From contig NZ_JAHDTF010000012.1 in assembly GCF_018531465.1 (NCBI RefSeq), positions 186,001 to 250,000 on the forward strand: a stretch of DNA of 64,000 bases, given 5' to 3'. Positions 35,571 through 44,571 of the stretch are shown here, one piece after another. The translations under genes were made by a program, and so were the position numbers. Each line of letters opens with the position of its first letter. Within the stretch, counting starts at the first letter, position 1. Source of the stretch: Sphaerisporangium fuscum (GTDB lineage Bacteria > Actinomycetota > Actinomycetes > Streptosporangiales > Streptosporangiaceae). The notes beneath the pieces are model-generated. The model was not told the DNA's origin. It saw nothing but the letters and a program-made list of their open reading frames with translations, and searched no databases.

Positions 35571-36386
35571 ATGGGAGATCCTGCAGATCTGGACGTGCTG
35601 ATTCCCACCAGGGATCGTCCAGCGGCGCTGGCGGTGACGCTGGCGGGCCTCGCGGCGCAGACGGCCGCGGGTTTCCGCGTCGTGGTCTCCGACCAGTCGG
35701 AGGTCCCCGTCGCCGAGGACGCCCTGGTGGCCGCCGCGGTCAGGATCCTCCGTCACCGTGACCGTCCCGTCGAGGTGCTCCGCCACGTCCCGCCGCGTGG
35801 CCTGGCCGAGCAGCGCCAGTTCCTGCTCGACCAGGCGGCCCGCCGGTACGTGCTCTACCTCGACGACGACGTGTGGCTGGAGCCGGACGCCGTGGAGGTG
35901 CTGCTTTCGGCCGTCGAGGAGCTGGGGTGCGGTTTCGTGGGCTTCGCGCTGCACGGCCTGTCGTACCGGGACGACCTACGGCCCCACGAGCTGCTCCCGT
36001 ACGAGGAATGGACCTCCACGGTGCTTCCCGAGCGGATCCGGCGTCACGACCCGCGATGGTGGCGCCACACCCTCCACAACGCCGCCAACCCGCTGCACCT
36101 GGCGCGGCGGGTGGGCACGGGCCGGGCCTGGTGGCCCTACAAGGTGGCCTGGATCGGCGGCTGCGTCCTCTACGACCGCGAGCGGCTGGTCGAGTGCGGT
36201 GGTTTCGAATTCTGGCGCTCGGTGCCCCCGGCCCACTCCGGGGAGGACGTCGTCGCCGAACTCCGCGTCATGGAGAGGTACGGCGGGGCGGGTCTGCTGC
36301 CGAGCCGCGCCTACCACCTGGAACTGCCGACCACCGTGCACGACAGAAGCGCCGAGTGCTACGACTACGTCCTGGACTCGCCGTGA
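35571..36386 (+). CDS. Family 2 glycosyltransferase
   Basis: A 271-residue GT-A enzyme: VLIPTRDRP (about 9-17), the donor-site LYLDDDVWLEPD (about 95-106), and an acceptor-side GGCVLYDRERLVECGGFEF segment ending with GEDVVAELRV. The DDD motif binds the metal and nucleotide. It overlaps the next GT9 gene by 4 bases and is divergent from the DMFase-like gene with 83 bases between them. Together with the GT9 enzymes it probably builds a short oligosaccharide. Confidence 0.87.
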   Translation: MGDPADLDVLIPTRDRPAALAVTLAGLAAQTAAGFRVVVSDQSEVPVAEDALVAAAVRILRHRDRPVEVLRHVPPRGLAEQRQFLLDQAARRYVLYLDDDVWLEPDAVEVLLSAVEELGCGFVGFALHGLSYRDDLRPHELLPYEEWTSTVLPERIRRHDPRWWRHTLHNAANPLHLARRVGTGRAWWPYKVAWIGGCVLYDRERLVECGGFEFWRSVPPAHSGEDVVAELRVMERYGGAGLLPSRAYHLELPTTVHDRSAECYDYVLDSP

Positions 36387-37432
36387 CCGGCGGGGTGCTG
36401 GTCGAGGGAGTGGAGCGCGTCGTGGTCCTGCGGGCCAACGCGCTCGGCGACTACCTGGTGGCCGTGCCCGCGATCGAGGCGCTCAGGCGGGCCTACCCGG
36501 ACGCCTCGGTCACCCTGATCGGCACCCCCTGGCACGCCGCGTTCCTCGCGGGGCGCCCGGGGCCGGTGGACGACGTGGTCGCCCTGCCGCTCGTCACGGG
36601 GCTCTCCACCCAGAAGAGCGGGCATCTCCTGCCGGTCGGGCTCCTGGAACGGCTCCGGGAACGGCGTTTCGACCTGGCCGTGCAGATCCACGGCGGGGGA
36701 CGCCACTCCAACCCGTTCGTCCGCAGCCTCGGCGCCCGGGTGACGGCCGGCCTGCGCACCCCGGACGCCGAACCTCTGGATCGCAACGTGCCCTACCTGT
36801 ACTTCCAGCACGAGACGCTGCGGTTCCTGGAGGTGGCGGCCCTGGTCGGCGCCACCACCGCCGATCTGGAGCCCCGGATCACGGTCACCGGCGCCGACCG
36901 GGCCGAGCTGGCGGCCGCCCTCGGGGAGCCGCCGCCCGGGCTGGTCGCGGTCCATCCCGGCGCCAGCGACCCGCGGCGCCGCTGGCCCGCCGACCGCTTC
37001 GCCGCCGTCGCCGACCGGCTCGGCCGTCCGACCGCGGTGACCGGCACCCCCGCCGAGAAGGACCTGGTCACCGAGACCGTCGCCGCGATGCGCACGCCTG
37101 CGACGCCGGTCCTCGACCTCAGCGTCGGAGGCCTGGCCGCGCTGTACGAACGGTGCGCGCTGTTGATCTCCAACGACACGGGCTCCCGCCATCTGGCCGC
37201 CGCCGTCGGCACACCGACGGTTGGTATCTACTGGTGCGGCAACCTGATCAACGCCGGCCCGCTGACCAGGGCCGATCATCGTCCCCTGATCTCGTGGACG
37301 ACGAGGTGCCCCACCTGCGGCGTCAGCGGTGTCGACGTCACCGCCGACCGTTGCGAGCACGACCCTTCGTGGGTGTCCGACATCCCGGTCGAAGCCGTGC
37401 TCACCCAGGCCACCGACCTCCTCGGCCGCTGA
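36383..37432 (+). CDS. GT9-family (heptosyltransferase-like) glycosyltransferase B
   Basis: A 349-residue GT9 enzyme with VVLRANALGDYLVAVPAI (about 14-31), VHPGASDPRRRWPADRF and LISNDTGSRHLAAAVGTPTV. The C-terminus has a Cys set (RCPTCG ... DRC), possibly a metal site, as in some O-antigen-type relatives. The GTG start lies in a GTGA overlap with the GT2 stop. With transferase A it suggests at least two heptose additions or similar steps. The acceptor is unknown. Confidence 0.87.
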   Translation: MTGGVLVEGVERVVVLRANALGDYLVAVPAIEALRRAYPDASVTLIGTPWHAAFLAGRPGPVDDVVALPLVTGLSTQKSGHLLPVGLLERLRERRFDLAVQIHGGGRHSNPFVRSLGARVTAGLRTPDAEPLDRNVPYLYFQHETLRFLEVAALVGATTADLEPRITVTGADRAELAAALGEPPPGLVAVHPGASDPRRRWPADRFAAVADRLGRPTAVTGTPAEKDLVTETVAAMRTPATPVLDLSVGGLAALYERCALLISNDTGSRHLAAAVGTPTVGIYWCGNLINAGPLTRADHRPLISWTTRCPTCGVSGVDVTADRCEHDPSWVSDIPVEAVLTQATDLLGR

Positions 37433-37541
37433 AGCGGCTCTGCCACCGACCGTCTCCACCGGCTCGGTGCCACAGGTGTCGACAGAGATTTCGAACCTGT
37501 GTACGAGTCTGTGGAAACTGTGGATAACTTCGTCCACTGGA

Positions 37542-37556
37542 CACCCTAGGGGGGTA
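37542..37556. promoter_or_regulatory. CsoR-like operator 1 of copZ promoter
   Basis: CACCCTAGGGGGGTA, one of two copper-repressor-like palindromes flanking a promoter with TATAGT at 37560-37565. Confidence 0.7.
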
Positions 37557-37578
37557 TGTTATAGTTCCAGTCACGAGA

Positions 37579-37593
37579 TACCCCCCTCGGGTA
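37579..37593. promoter_or_regulatory. CsoR-like operator 2 of copZ promoter
   Basis: TACCCCCCTCGGGTA; on the other strand it matches the csoR-gene site TACCCAGGGGGGGTA at 14 of 15 positions. It lies 16 bases before the copZ-like ATG. Confidence 0.75.
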
Positions 37594-37608
37594 AGAAAGG
37601 ATGAACCC

Positions 37609-37881
37609 ATGTGCACTGCTTGCGCCTGCGGCACCGATGAGCGTTCCACCGCGACGGTCGAGATCGAGGACAAGAACGCGAACATCTACGGGGTGAGCGG
37701 CATGACCTGCGGCCACTGCGTCTCGTCGGTCTCCGCGGAGATCGGCCAGGTCCCGGGCGTCACCGGTGTCGACGTCGACCTGGCCGCCGGGGCCGTCACC
37801 GTCAGCGGTACCGGGTTCTCCGACGAGGAGATCCGCGCGGCGGTGGAGCGGGCAGGCTACGAAATGGCCGGCCGGCCGTGA
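37609..37881 (+). CDS. copZ: CopZ-like copper chaperone with Cys-rich N-terminal extension
   Basis: A 90-residue protein. Residues about 25-90 are an HMA domain with GMTCGHC (about 31-37), which binds Cu(I) and passes it to CopA. A first segment, MCTACACGTDERS, with three extra Cys is unusual for this family and could add metal sites. AAAGGATG precedes the ATG. It is the first gene of the copper operon behind the twin CsoR-like sites and overlaps the next gene by 4 bases. Confidence 0.88.
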   Translation: MCTACACGTDERSTATVEIEDKNANIYGVSGMTCGHCVSSVSAEIGQVPGVTGVDVDLAAGAVTVSGTGFSDEEIRAAVERAGYEMAGRP

Positions 37882-38807
37882 ACGCGCCCGCGAAGATCGG
37901 GGCGTACGTCCTGGGGCTCGCCGTGGTCTTCGGCGGGGCGTTCGGAGCCGGTGGCGCGGTGGGCGGCGACATGCCGCCCGCCGCGGCCGGCCACGGCGCC
38001 CACGCCGAGAGCGGGCACGGGGGGTCCGCCGAGACGGCACCGGTCCCGGGAGGGCTGCAGGTGTCCCAGGACGGCTACACCCTGACCCCGCTGACCAGAG
38101 CGATCAAGCCGGGGGAGGCGACCGACTTCAGGTTCGCCGTCACCGGCCCCGACGGCAGGCCGGTGACCGCCTACCAGGTGGAGCACGACAAGAAGCTGCA
38201 CTTCATCGTGGTTCCACGTGACCTCGGCGGCTTCCAGCACCTGCACCCGAGCATGGCCGCCGACGGCACGTGGTCGGTCCCGCTCACCCTGCCCACCCCC
38301 GGCACCTACCGGGCGTTCGCCGACTTCACCCCGGAGAACGGCGACGGGATCACGCTCGGCGTCGACCTGTACGCCCCTGGGGGGTATGAGCCGAAGCCGC
38401 TCCCGGCGCCGAGCCGTACCGCCGAAGTGGACGGCTACAGCGTCACCCTCGACGGCGACCTGGTCCCCGGCCGGTCGAGCGAACTGACCCTGACGGTGAG
38501 CAAGGACGGCAAGCCGGTCACCGACCTGCAGCCCTACCTCGGCGCCTACGGGCACCTGGTGGCCCTGCGCGACGGCGACCTGGCCTACCTGCACGTGCAC
38601 CCCGACGGGGAGCCGGGCGACGGCAGGACGACGGCGGGTCCGGGGATCACCTTCTACGCCGAGGTGCCCAGTGTGGGCGACTACCGGCTGTTCCTCGACT
38701 TCCAGCACGGCGGCACCGTCCGCACCGCCGCCTTCACCGTCCGCGCCGCCGCCACCCCGGCGTCCGGCCCGGCGGAGCCCAGCGGGCACGGCGAGCACGG
38801 CCACTGA
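37878..38807 (+). CDS. His-rich secreted or anchored copper-associated protein
   Basis: A 309-residue protein with an N-terminal hydrophobic segment (GAYVLGLAVVFGGAFGAGGAVG, about 8-29), then HGAHAESGHGG, two beta-rich repeats with HLHP/HVHP motifs (FQHLHPSM and YLHVHPDG) and a His-rich end (GHGEHGH). I infer an exported metal-binding protein; no known family name is certain. It lies between copZ and copA copy 2, with a GTGA overlap to copZ. A CsoR-like palindrome lies inside its coding sequence at 38372-38386. Confidence 0.65.
   Translation: MNAPAKIGAYVLGLAVVFGGAFGAGGAVGGDMPPAAAGHGAHAESGHGGSAETAPVPGGLQVSQDGYTLTPLTRAIKPGEATDFRFAVTGPDGRPVTAYQVEHDKKLHFIVVPRDLGGFQHLHPSMAADGTWSVPLTLPTPGTYRAFADFTPENGDGITLGVDLYAPGGYEPKPLPAPSRTAEVDGYSVTLDGDLVPGRSSELTLTVSKDGKPVTDLQPYLGAYGHLVALRDGDLAYLHVHPDGEPGDGRTTAGPGITFYAEVPSVGDYRLFLDFQHGGTVRTAAFTVRAAATPASGPAEPSGHGEHGH
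38372..38386. promoter_or_regulatory. Intragenic CsoR-like site
   Basis: CGCCCCTGGGGGGTA lies inside the His-rich protein gene, 450 bases before copA copy 2. It could be chance in a GC-rich gene or an internal control site. Confidence 0.35.
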
Positions 38808-38837
38808 CGCCGAGTACGACGCTAGACAGGAGAGATC

Positions 38838-41063
38838 ATGTCCTCCATCACCGATGAGCGGTCGGTCGAACTCTCGATCGGCGGTATGACCTGCGCATCC
38901 TGTGCCAACCGGATCGAGCGCAAGCTGAACAAGCTCGACGGGGTGACCGCGACGGTCAACTACGCGACCGAGAAGGCCAAGGTCACCTTTCCCGAGGGGC
39001 TCGACCCGCAGGACCTGGTGGCCGAGGTGGAGAAGGCCGGATACACCGCCAAGCTGCCCGCCCCGCCCAGACCCGAGACGACGGCGGCTCCCGATGCCGA
39101 GCAGGAGGACGAGCTGAGGCCGCTGCGCCACCGGCTCGTCACCTCCGTGGTGCTGGCGGTGCCCGTGGTGATGATGGCCATGATCCCGGCGTTGCAGTTC
39201 ACCAACTGGCAGTGGCTGTCGCTGACGCTCGCCGCTCCGGTGGTCGTCTATGCCGGGTGGCCGTTCCACAGGGCCGCCTGGACGAACCTGCGGCACGGCG
39301 CGGCGACGATGGACACCCTGATCTCCCTTGGCACCATCGCCGCCCTGGCCTGGTCGCTGTGGGCCCTGTTCTTCGGCACCGCCGGCACCCCCGGCATGAC
39401 CCACCCGTTCGAGTTCACCATCGAGCGCTCCGACGGCTCCGGCAACATCTACCTGGAGACCGCCGCGGCGGTGACGGCGTTCATCCTGGCCGGCCGCTAT
39501 TTCGAAGCCCGCTCCAAGCGGCGGGCGGGGGCGGCGTTGCGGGCGCTTCTGGAGCTGGGCGCCAAGGACGTGGCGGTGCTGCGCGGCGGTGCGGAGGTCC
39601 GCGTCCCCACCGACCAACTGAAGGTCGGCGACCGGTTCGTCGTCCGGCCCGGCGAGAAGATCGCCACCGACGGCGTCATCGAAGAAGGCAACTCCGCCGT
39701 CGACGCCTCGATGCTGACCGGTGAGTCGGTGCCCGTCGAGGTGCGGCCGGGGGACGGGGTGACCGGCGCGACGGTGAACGCCGGGGGCCGCCTGGTCGTC
39801 CGTGCCACCCGGGTCGGTTCCGACACGCAGCTCGCGCAGATGGCCAAACTGGTCGAAGAAGCCCAGACCGGTAAGGCGCAGGTGCAGCGGCTGGCGGACC
39901 GGATCTCGGGGATCTTCGTCCCGATCGTGATCGCCCTGGCCATCGGCACCCTCGGATTCTGGCTCGGCACCGGGCAAGGGGTGGCGGCGGCGTTCACGGC
40001 CGCGGTGGCGGTGTTGATCATCGCGTGCCCGTGTGCTCTGGGGTTGGCCACTCCCACTGCTCTGCTCGTCGGCACCGGCCGGGGCGCCCAGCTCGGGATC
40101 TTGATCAAGGGGCCGGAGGTGCTGGAGTCGACCCGGAAGATCGACACGGTGGTCCTGGACAAGACCGGCACGGTCACCGAAGGCAGGATGACGCTGGTCG
40201 GCGTGCACGTGGCCGAGGGTGAGGACCGTGACCAGGTGCTGCGTCTGGCCGGCGCCCTGGAACACGCCTCCGAACACCCGATCGCGCAGGCCATCGCGCG
40301 GGCCGCCGCCTCCACGGCGAGTGTGGAGGACTTCACCAACATCGAAGGCCTCGGTGTCCAGGGAATCGTGGAGGGGCATGCGGTGCTGGTCGGACGGCCC
40401 CGGCTGCTGGAGGAATGGTCGCAACACCTGCCCGTCGAGTTGGAGCGCAAGCTCCAGGACGAACAGGCCGCCGGTCGCACCGCCGTCGCGGTCGGCTGGG
40501 ACGGCGAGGCCCGTGCGGTGCTGGTGGTGGCCGATGTGGTCAAGCCGACCAGCAAGGAGGCCATCACACAGCTTCGCGCCCTGGGCTTGACCCCGGTGTT
40601 GCTGACCGGGGACAACGAGGCGGTGGCCAAGGCCGTCGCCGGTGAGGTGGGCATCGATGAGGTGATCGCCGAGGTGTTGCCCGCTGACAAGGTCGAGGTG
40701 GTCAAGAGGCTTCAGGGTGAGGGCCGCGCGGTCGCGATGGTGGGGGACGGGGTGAACGACGCCGCCGCACTCGCTCAGGCCGATCTGGGGCTGGCGATGG
40801 GGACGGGTACCGATGCGGCCATCCAGGCCTCGGATCTGACTCTTGTGCGTGGTGATCTGCGGGTGGCGGCGGACGCGATCCGGTTGTCGCGCCGTACGCT
40901 GGGCACGATCAAGGGGAATCTGTTCTGGGCGTTCGCCTACAACGTTGCCGCTTTGCCGCTGGCCGCCGCTGGGTTGCTAAACCCGATGATCGCTGGGGCC
41001 GCGATGGCGTTCTCCTCGGTCTTCGTCGTCAGCAACAGCCTCAGACTCCGCCGCTTCAACTGA
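38838..41063 (+). CDS. copA: Copper-exporting P1B-type ATPase, copy 2
   Basis: A 741-residue close paralogue of the 23.5-kb ATPase with the same GMTCASC, CPC, DKTGT, GDGVND, AYN and MAFSS motifs. It differs mainly in a longer linker after the metal-binding domain (about 75-100) and scattered substitutions. The gene is third in the copZ operon, with AGGAGAG before the ATG at 38838. Comparison with copy 1 shows blocks of identical DNA alternating with blocks of clustered synonymous changes. A strong terminator follows. Confidence 0.95.
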   Translation: MSSITDERSVELSIGGMTCASCANRIERKLNKLDGVTATVNYATEKAKVTFPEGLDPQDLVAEVEKAGYTAKLPAPPRPETTAAPDAEQEDELRPLRHRLVTSVVLAVPVVMMAMIPALQFTNWQWLSLTLAAPVVVYAGWPFHRAAWTNLRHGAATMDTLISLGTIAALAWSLWALFFGTAGTPGMTHPFEFTIERSDGSGNIYLETAAAVTAFILAGRYFEARSKRRAGAALRALLELGAKDVAVLRGGAEVRVPTDQLKVGDRFVVRPGEKIATDGVIEEGNSAVDASMLTGESVPVEVRPGDGVTGATVNAGGRLVVRATRVGSDTQLAQMAKLVEEAQTGKAQVQRLADRISGIFVPIVIALAIGTLGFWLGTGQGVAAAFTAAVAVLIIACPCALGLATPTALLVGTGRGAQLGILIKGPEVLESTRKIDTVVLDKTGTVTEGRMTLVGVHVAEGEDRDQVLRLAGALEHASEHPIAQAIARAAASTASVEDFTNIEGLGVQGIVEGHAVLVGRPRLLEEWSQHLPVELERKLQDEQAAGRTAVAVGWDGEARAVLVVADVVKPTSKEAITQLRALGLTPVLLTGDNEAVAKAVAGEVGIDEVIAEVLPADKVEVVKRLQGEGRAVAMVGDGVNDAAALAQADLGLAMGTGTDAAIQASDLTLVRGDLRVAADAIRLSRRTLGTIKGNLFWAFAYNVAALPLAAAGLLNPMIAGAAMAFSSVFVVSNSLRLRRFN

Positions 41064-41073
41064 ACATGCCCCC

Positions 41074-41109
41074 GCCTGACGACCCTCGGCATCACGAGGG
41101 TCGTCAGGC
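41074..41109. terminator. Terminator after copA copy 2
   Basis: GCCTGACGACCCTCG-gcatca-CGAGGGTCGTCAGGC, a perfect 15-bp stem 11 bases after the stop codon. It also serves the convergent carboxypeptidase gene. Confidence 0.85.
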
Positions 41110-41166
41110 ACGTTTCCGGCGTCTCCCACGCGAGGCGGGTTCACGGTGAACCCGCAGGGGGACGCT

Positions 41167-42057
41167 CTAGGCCGCCGCTCGGCTCTGCGCGGACGCGGCA
41201 CCCCAGTCCAGCAGGGACGCGGCCGTGTCGAAGCGGCGCGCGGAGACCTCCTCGCCGAGGATCACGCCGACCAGACGGTGCCCGGCCCGGTCCGCCGCGA
41301 AGGTCAGGCAGAAGCCGGCGTTGCTGGTGAAACCGGTCTTCACGCCCAGCACACCGGGCTCACCGAGCATCTTGTTGGTGCTGGTCCAGGTGTAGGCCTG
41401 GTGCTCCTGGGTCTCGTCCAGCGAGTGACTCTGCGTGGAGACCACGGTCCTGAACCTGTCGTCGCGCAGGGCGAGTGCGGCCAGCCGCGCCTGGTCCCGG
41501 GCGGTGGAGTAGCCGTCGCCGTCCGGCGTGGGGAGCCCGTCGGCGTTGACGTAGTGGGTGTCGCGCAGCCCGAGCTGGTGGGCGGTGGCGTTCATCTTGG
41601 CGACGAAACCGCCGACGCCGGGGCCGTAGAAACGGGCCAGTGCGTGGGCGGCGTCCGCGCCCGAAGGCAGCAGCAGGCCGTACAGCAGCTCCTTGACCGG
41701 GATCCGGTCGCCGGGGTGCAGATCGGCGGCCGCGGCGCCGCCGTCCTCGGCGTACTGCACGTCTTCCCCGCTGATCGGGATGCTGTCCCCGGGCTTGGCC
41801 TCCTTGAGGACGACGTAGGCGGTCATCACCTTGGTGAGGCTCGCGATCGGCATCCGCTCGGCGGCGTTGTCGTCCAGCAGTGATTTACCGCTGGTGGCGT
41901 CCAGGAGGTAGACGGCGCGCCCGAATACCTCCGGGGCGAGGCGCGTCTGAACCGAATGGGCGGCGGGCGCGGACTGGGCGAGGACCGGCGAACAGACCCC
42001 TGTGACCAGGGCTGACGTGGCGGCGAGGCCGCTTACCAGAAGTTTCCACTTACGCAC
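41167..42057 (-). CDS. D-alanyl-D-alanine carboxypeptidase (S11)
   Basis: A 296-residue secreted penicillin-binding protein. A signal peptide covers about 1-33. The active-site SLTK lies at 73-76, the second motif reads SGAD instead of the usual SGN, and the third is KTG in GVKTGFTSNAG. It trims the terminal D-Ala of peptidoglycan stem peptides. It lies downstream of the copA terminator on the opposite strand. Its upstream region (42058-42120) is AT-richer and probably holds the promoter. Confidence 0.88.
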   Translation of the reverse strand: MRKWKLLVSGLAATSALVTGVCSPVLAQSAPAAHSVQTRLAPEVFGRAVYLLDATSGKSLLDDNAAERMPIASLTKVMTAYVVLKEAKPGDSIPISGEDVQYAEDGGAAAADLHPGDRIPVKELLYGLLLPSGADAAHALARFYGPGVGGFVAKMNATAHQLGLRDTHYVNADGLPTPDGDGYSTARDQARLAALALRDDRFRTVVSTQSHSLDETQEHQAYTWTSTNKMLGEPGVLGVKTGFTSNAGFCLTFAADRAGHRLVGVILGEEVSARRFDTAASLLDWGAASAQSRAAA

Positions 42058-42293
42058 GGCATTTAGCGTGCCATGGCGTTTGGGATGCTTTTATTGGGCA
42101 ATAGGTAAAAATCTCGGCGATCCCCGAAACGAATGGGATGGGCGATGTTTCTGAGGACTGCGATGTGCGGCGCCTCGATACCGGGAAGCGCCCGTCCAGG
42201 ATTTCCGGCCGACGGCATGGCGGCGATCTCCGTCCTGTCACGAACACGACCGGCTCGCCCGGCCGTCCGTCCCAGAATCCGGCGCCGGACGCT

Positions 42294-43025
42294 TCACAGG
42301 TCGGTGTCCCGGCGCCGCCGGCGGGCCAGGTAGAGGAGCAAGGCGCCGAGCAGCACGGCCGCCGTCCCGCCGCAGGCCGTGAGCAGGAGAGCCGCCCGGT
42401 CGGCGCCGGTGAAGGGCAGATCTCCGGGGGCCGGCGCCGGCCGGCCGGGCTCGCCGCCACCGGCCGGCGGGGCCCCGCCGCCGTAGGTGCCGTTAGCGGA
42501 TTCGCCGGACGTCCCGGTCTCCCCGCCGCGGTCGGTCTGATGGCCGCCGGTCATGTCGGCGAGTTCCCCTCCGGTGATGACGATCTCCTCAGCGGTGACG
42601 TCGTCCCCGGAAGAGGCTTCGAGGGACCCGGTTACGTGCCGCCGCGGCCGGACGCCGGGCTTCGCCGGGTGGATGTCCGGTCGCACCGTCTTCTCCACGT
42701 CGGGCGGACCGGCGGCCGGGGTCGTGGTGACCGGACCCGTCGGAACACCGGTCGACCGAGGGGACGGCGAGTCGGTGGGCCAGGGGGATGGCGAGTCGGT
42801 GGGCCACGGGGTCGGTGGGCCGGTCGGAAGAGGCAGCACCTGGAAGGTCACCTCCGTGGACCCTGAGGACGTCCGGCCGGGGTCCGGCGGCTGGTCAGCC
42901 CCCGGAATGTGTGCCCCGGCGGGTCGTCCGTCGTGGACGACGGAACCCGTGACGGGAGGGCGGAGGGTGAGCGCCATCGCCGCCTCCACGCCCAGCAGGA
43001 CCGGCGCCACGCGTCTGCCCATCAT
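42294..43025 (-). CDS. LPXTG-type wall-anchored protein
   Basis: A 243-residue protein whose end is a classical sortase signal: LPFTG, a membrane helix (AALLLTACGGTAAVLLGALLLYL) and RRRRR. The N-terminus has a short hydrophobic leader. The middle is Pro/Thr/Ser-rich with a tandem PWPTDSPSP repeat, typical of wall-spanning stalks. It has no enzymatic domain; it is probably a structural or adhesive surface protein. A sortase is not in the window. Confidence 0.75.
   Translation of the reverse strand: MMGRRVAPVLLGVEAAMALTLRPPVTGSVVHDGRPAGAHIPGADQPPDPGRTSSGSTEVTFQVLPLPTGPPTPWPTDSPSPWPTDSPSPRSTGVPTGPVTTTPAAGPPDVEKTVRPDIHPAKPGVRPRRHVTGSLEASSGDDVTAEEIVITGGELADMTGGHQTDRGGETGTSGESANGTYGGGAPPAGGGEPGRPAPAPGDLPFTGADRAALLLTACGGTAAVLLGALLLYLARRRRRDTDL
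42761..42810. repeat. Short tandem repeat in LPXTG gene
   Basis: Two near-identical copies of a 27-bp unit (GGCGAGTCGGTGGGCCA core) encode PWPTDSPSP repeats of the stalk. Confidence 0.6.
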
Positions 43026-43193
43026 TCCTCCCGCTGCCGCCCATGCGTGTCCAGTGGATGAATATCTTTATCTTTCCGGACTTTGCCCGTTTCGCCACTG
43101 ATCTCACGGTGAATGCGGCTTATTGCTTCGGCGGTGATTCCCCCTTTTATTCGCTGTGTAGCGATGGAGGGAAAATGGGGTGATTCTTTGCTG

Positions 43194-43553
43194 TCAGAAC
43201 TGTGTGGCCGAGGCGAGGGCGAGGGACGCGACGGCCAGCGCGAAAAAGGGTCCGGGCCCCGAGGCGATGTTGTGGAGCACGCGGGAGCGGACGTGCACGG
43301 CGATGGCGCCGGCGAAGAACAGGACGAGCCCGACGGCGGCGGCGATCCCGATGAGGCGAACGCCGAGGAGCCCGAGCAGGAGCCCGGCCGCGCCGGCGGC
43401 CTTCAGGGCGCCCAGCAGCGGGATCCAGGACGGCGGGATCCCCACCGCGGCCGAGTTGGCGAGCACGAACTTCGCCCGGACGAAGTCGGCGAGGGCGGCC
43501 CCGGCGTTGGCCACGATCGTGATGACGGTGACGGCTACATATGCGATGGACAT
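43194..43553 (-). CDS. DoxX-like membrane protein
   Basis: A 119-residue protein with four membrane helices, including VKFVLAN-type and GALKAAGAAGLLLGLLGVR segments characteristic of DoxX/DUF4267-like small membrane proteins. The function is unknown; some relatives act in sulfur or redox metabolism. GAGGCATACGC precedes the ATG at 43551-43553. It is divergent from a LysR regulator with 109 bases between the starts, so it is probably the regulator's target. Confidence 0.7.
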   Translation of the reverse strand: MSIAYVAVTVITIVANAGAALADFVRAKFVLANSAAVGIPPSWIPLLGALKAAGAAGLLLGLLGVRLIGIAAAVGLVLFFAGAIAVHVRSRVLHNIASGPGPFFALAVASLALASATQF

Positions 43554-43662
43554 GCGTATGCCTCGGTTCGGCGAGAAAGGTGATGAAGGGCGGGAGAACG
43601 CACCCACGAGTCTTGTCCAGCGCCCTCTTGGCGTCCAATACCTGCGTCTATAGCCTGATGGC

Positions 43663-44571
43663 ATGGATGTCGACACGAGATTGCTGCGGTATTTCATGGC
43701 CGTGGCGGAGGAAGGAAGTCTCACTCACGCCGCCGGCCGGCTTTTCGTGTCACAGCCGACGCTCACCAAACAGATCAAGCAACTCGAGGCCCAGCTCGGA
43801 GTGCGGCTGTTCACGCGCTCCCGGGCCGGCATGGCCCTCACCGAACCAGGCCGGGCCCTGGCGCGACGGGTGCCCACCCTGCTGGCCGACTGGGACCGGG
43901 CGCTGCGGGAGACCAAGCACGTCGCCGCCCGGGCGTCACGCGTACTGCGGGTCGGCTTCCTGGCCAGCGCCGCCAACGAGGCCACCCAGCACATCATCGC
44001 GGCGTTCGCCGGCCGCCGTCCGGGCTGGAGGGTCGACATGCGGCAGGCCTCCTGGTCGGACCCGACCGCCGGACTCGCCGCCGGGGACGTCGACGTCGCC
44101 CTGCTGCGCCTTCCCTTTCCCGGCCAGGACGCCCTGCGGGTGGAGGTGCTGTTCACCGAGCCCCGCTGGGTCGCGCTGTCCACGGCACATCCGCTGGCCG
44201 GCCGCGACCTGATCCCTTTCCGGGAGCTGTGGGAGGAGCCGTTCGTGGCGGCCCCATCCGAAACAGGCCGGTGGCGGGACTACTGGCTGGCCGCCGACGA
44301 GCGTGACGGCAATCCGGTCCGCGTGGGCGCCGTCACCCACCAGCCCGACGACTGGCTGAGCGCCATCGCCAACGGCTACGGGATCGCCCTGGCCCCGGAA
44401 TCCGCCGCCCGGTACTACGCGCGCCCCGGCGTGACCTACCGCCCCGTCAGCGGGGTCAGCCCCACCGAGGTGGGCGTCGCATGGGCACCCGCCGACGACA
44501 CCAACCCCGTCGTCCGGGATTTCGTGCGCTGCTGCATGGACAGTGGGCCATCCGAGGTTCAGCGGGGGTAG
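43663..44571 (+). CDS. LysR-family transcriptional regulator
   Basis: A 302-residue LTTR. The N-terminal HTH has LLRYFMAVAEEGSLTHAAGRLFVSQPTLTKQIKQLE in segments over about 7-42; the effector domain covers about 92-295. It lies divergent from the DoxX-like gene and probably controls it. It overlaps the convergent WYL gene by 13 bases. The effector molecule is unknown. Confidence 0.9.
   Translation: MDVDTRLLRYFMAVAEEGSLTHAAGRLFVSQPTLTKQIKQLEAQLGVRLFTRSRAGMALTEPGRALARRVPTLLADWDRALRETKHVAARASRVLRVGFLASAANEATQHIIAAFAGRRPGWRVDMRQASWSDPTAGLAAGDVDVALLRLPFPGQDALRVEVLFTEPRWVALSTAHPLAGRDLIPFRELWEEPFVAAPSETGRWRDYWLAADERDGNPVRVGAVTHQPDDWLSAIANGYGIALAPESAARYYARPGVTYRPVSGVSPTEVGVAWAPADDTNPVVRDFVRCCMDSGPSEVQRG

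Noticed and set aside
37857..40427. 856-codon open frame antisense to the His-rich gene and copA copy 2
   Set aside because: Shadow of conserved coding DNA; its translation has no recognisable domain, and an equivalent frame lies opposite copA copy 1.
42761..42810. Tandem repeat considered as CRISPR
   Set aside because: Only two copies inside a coding gene, no spacers; it encodes the PWPTDSPSP stalk repeat.
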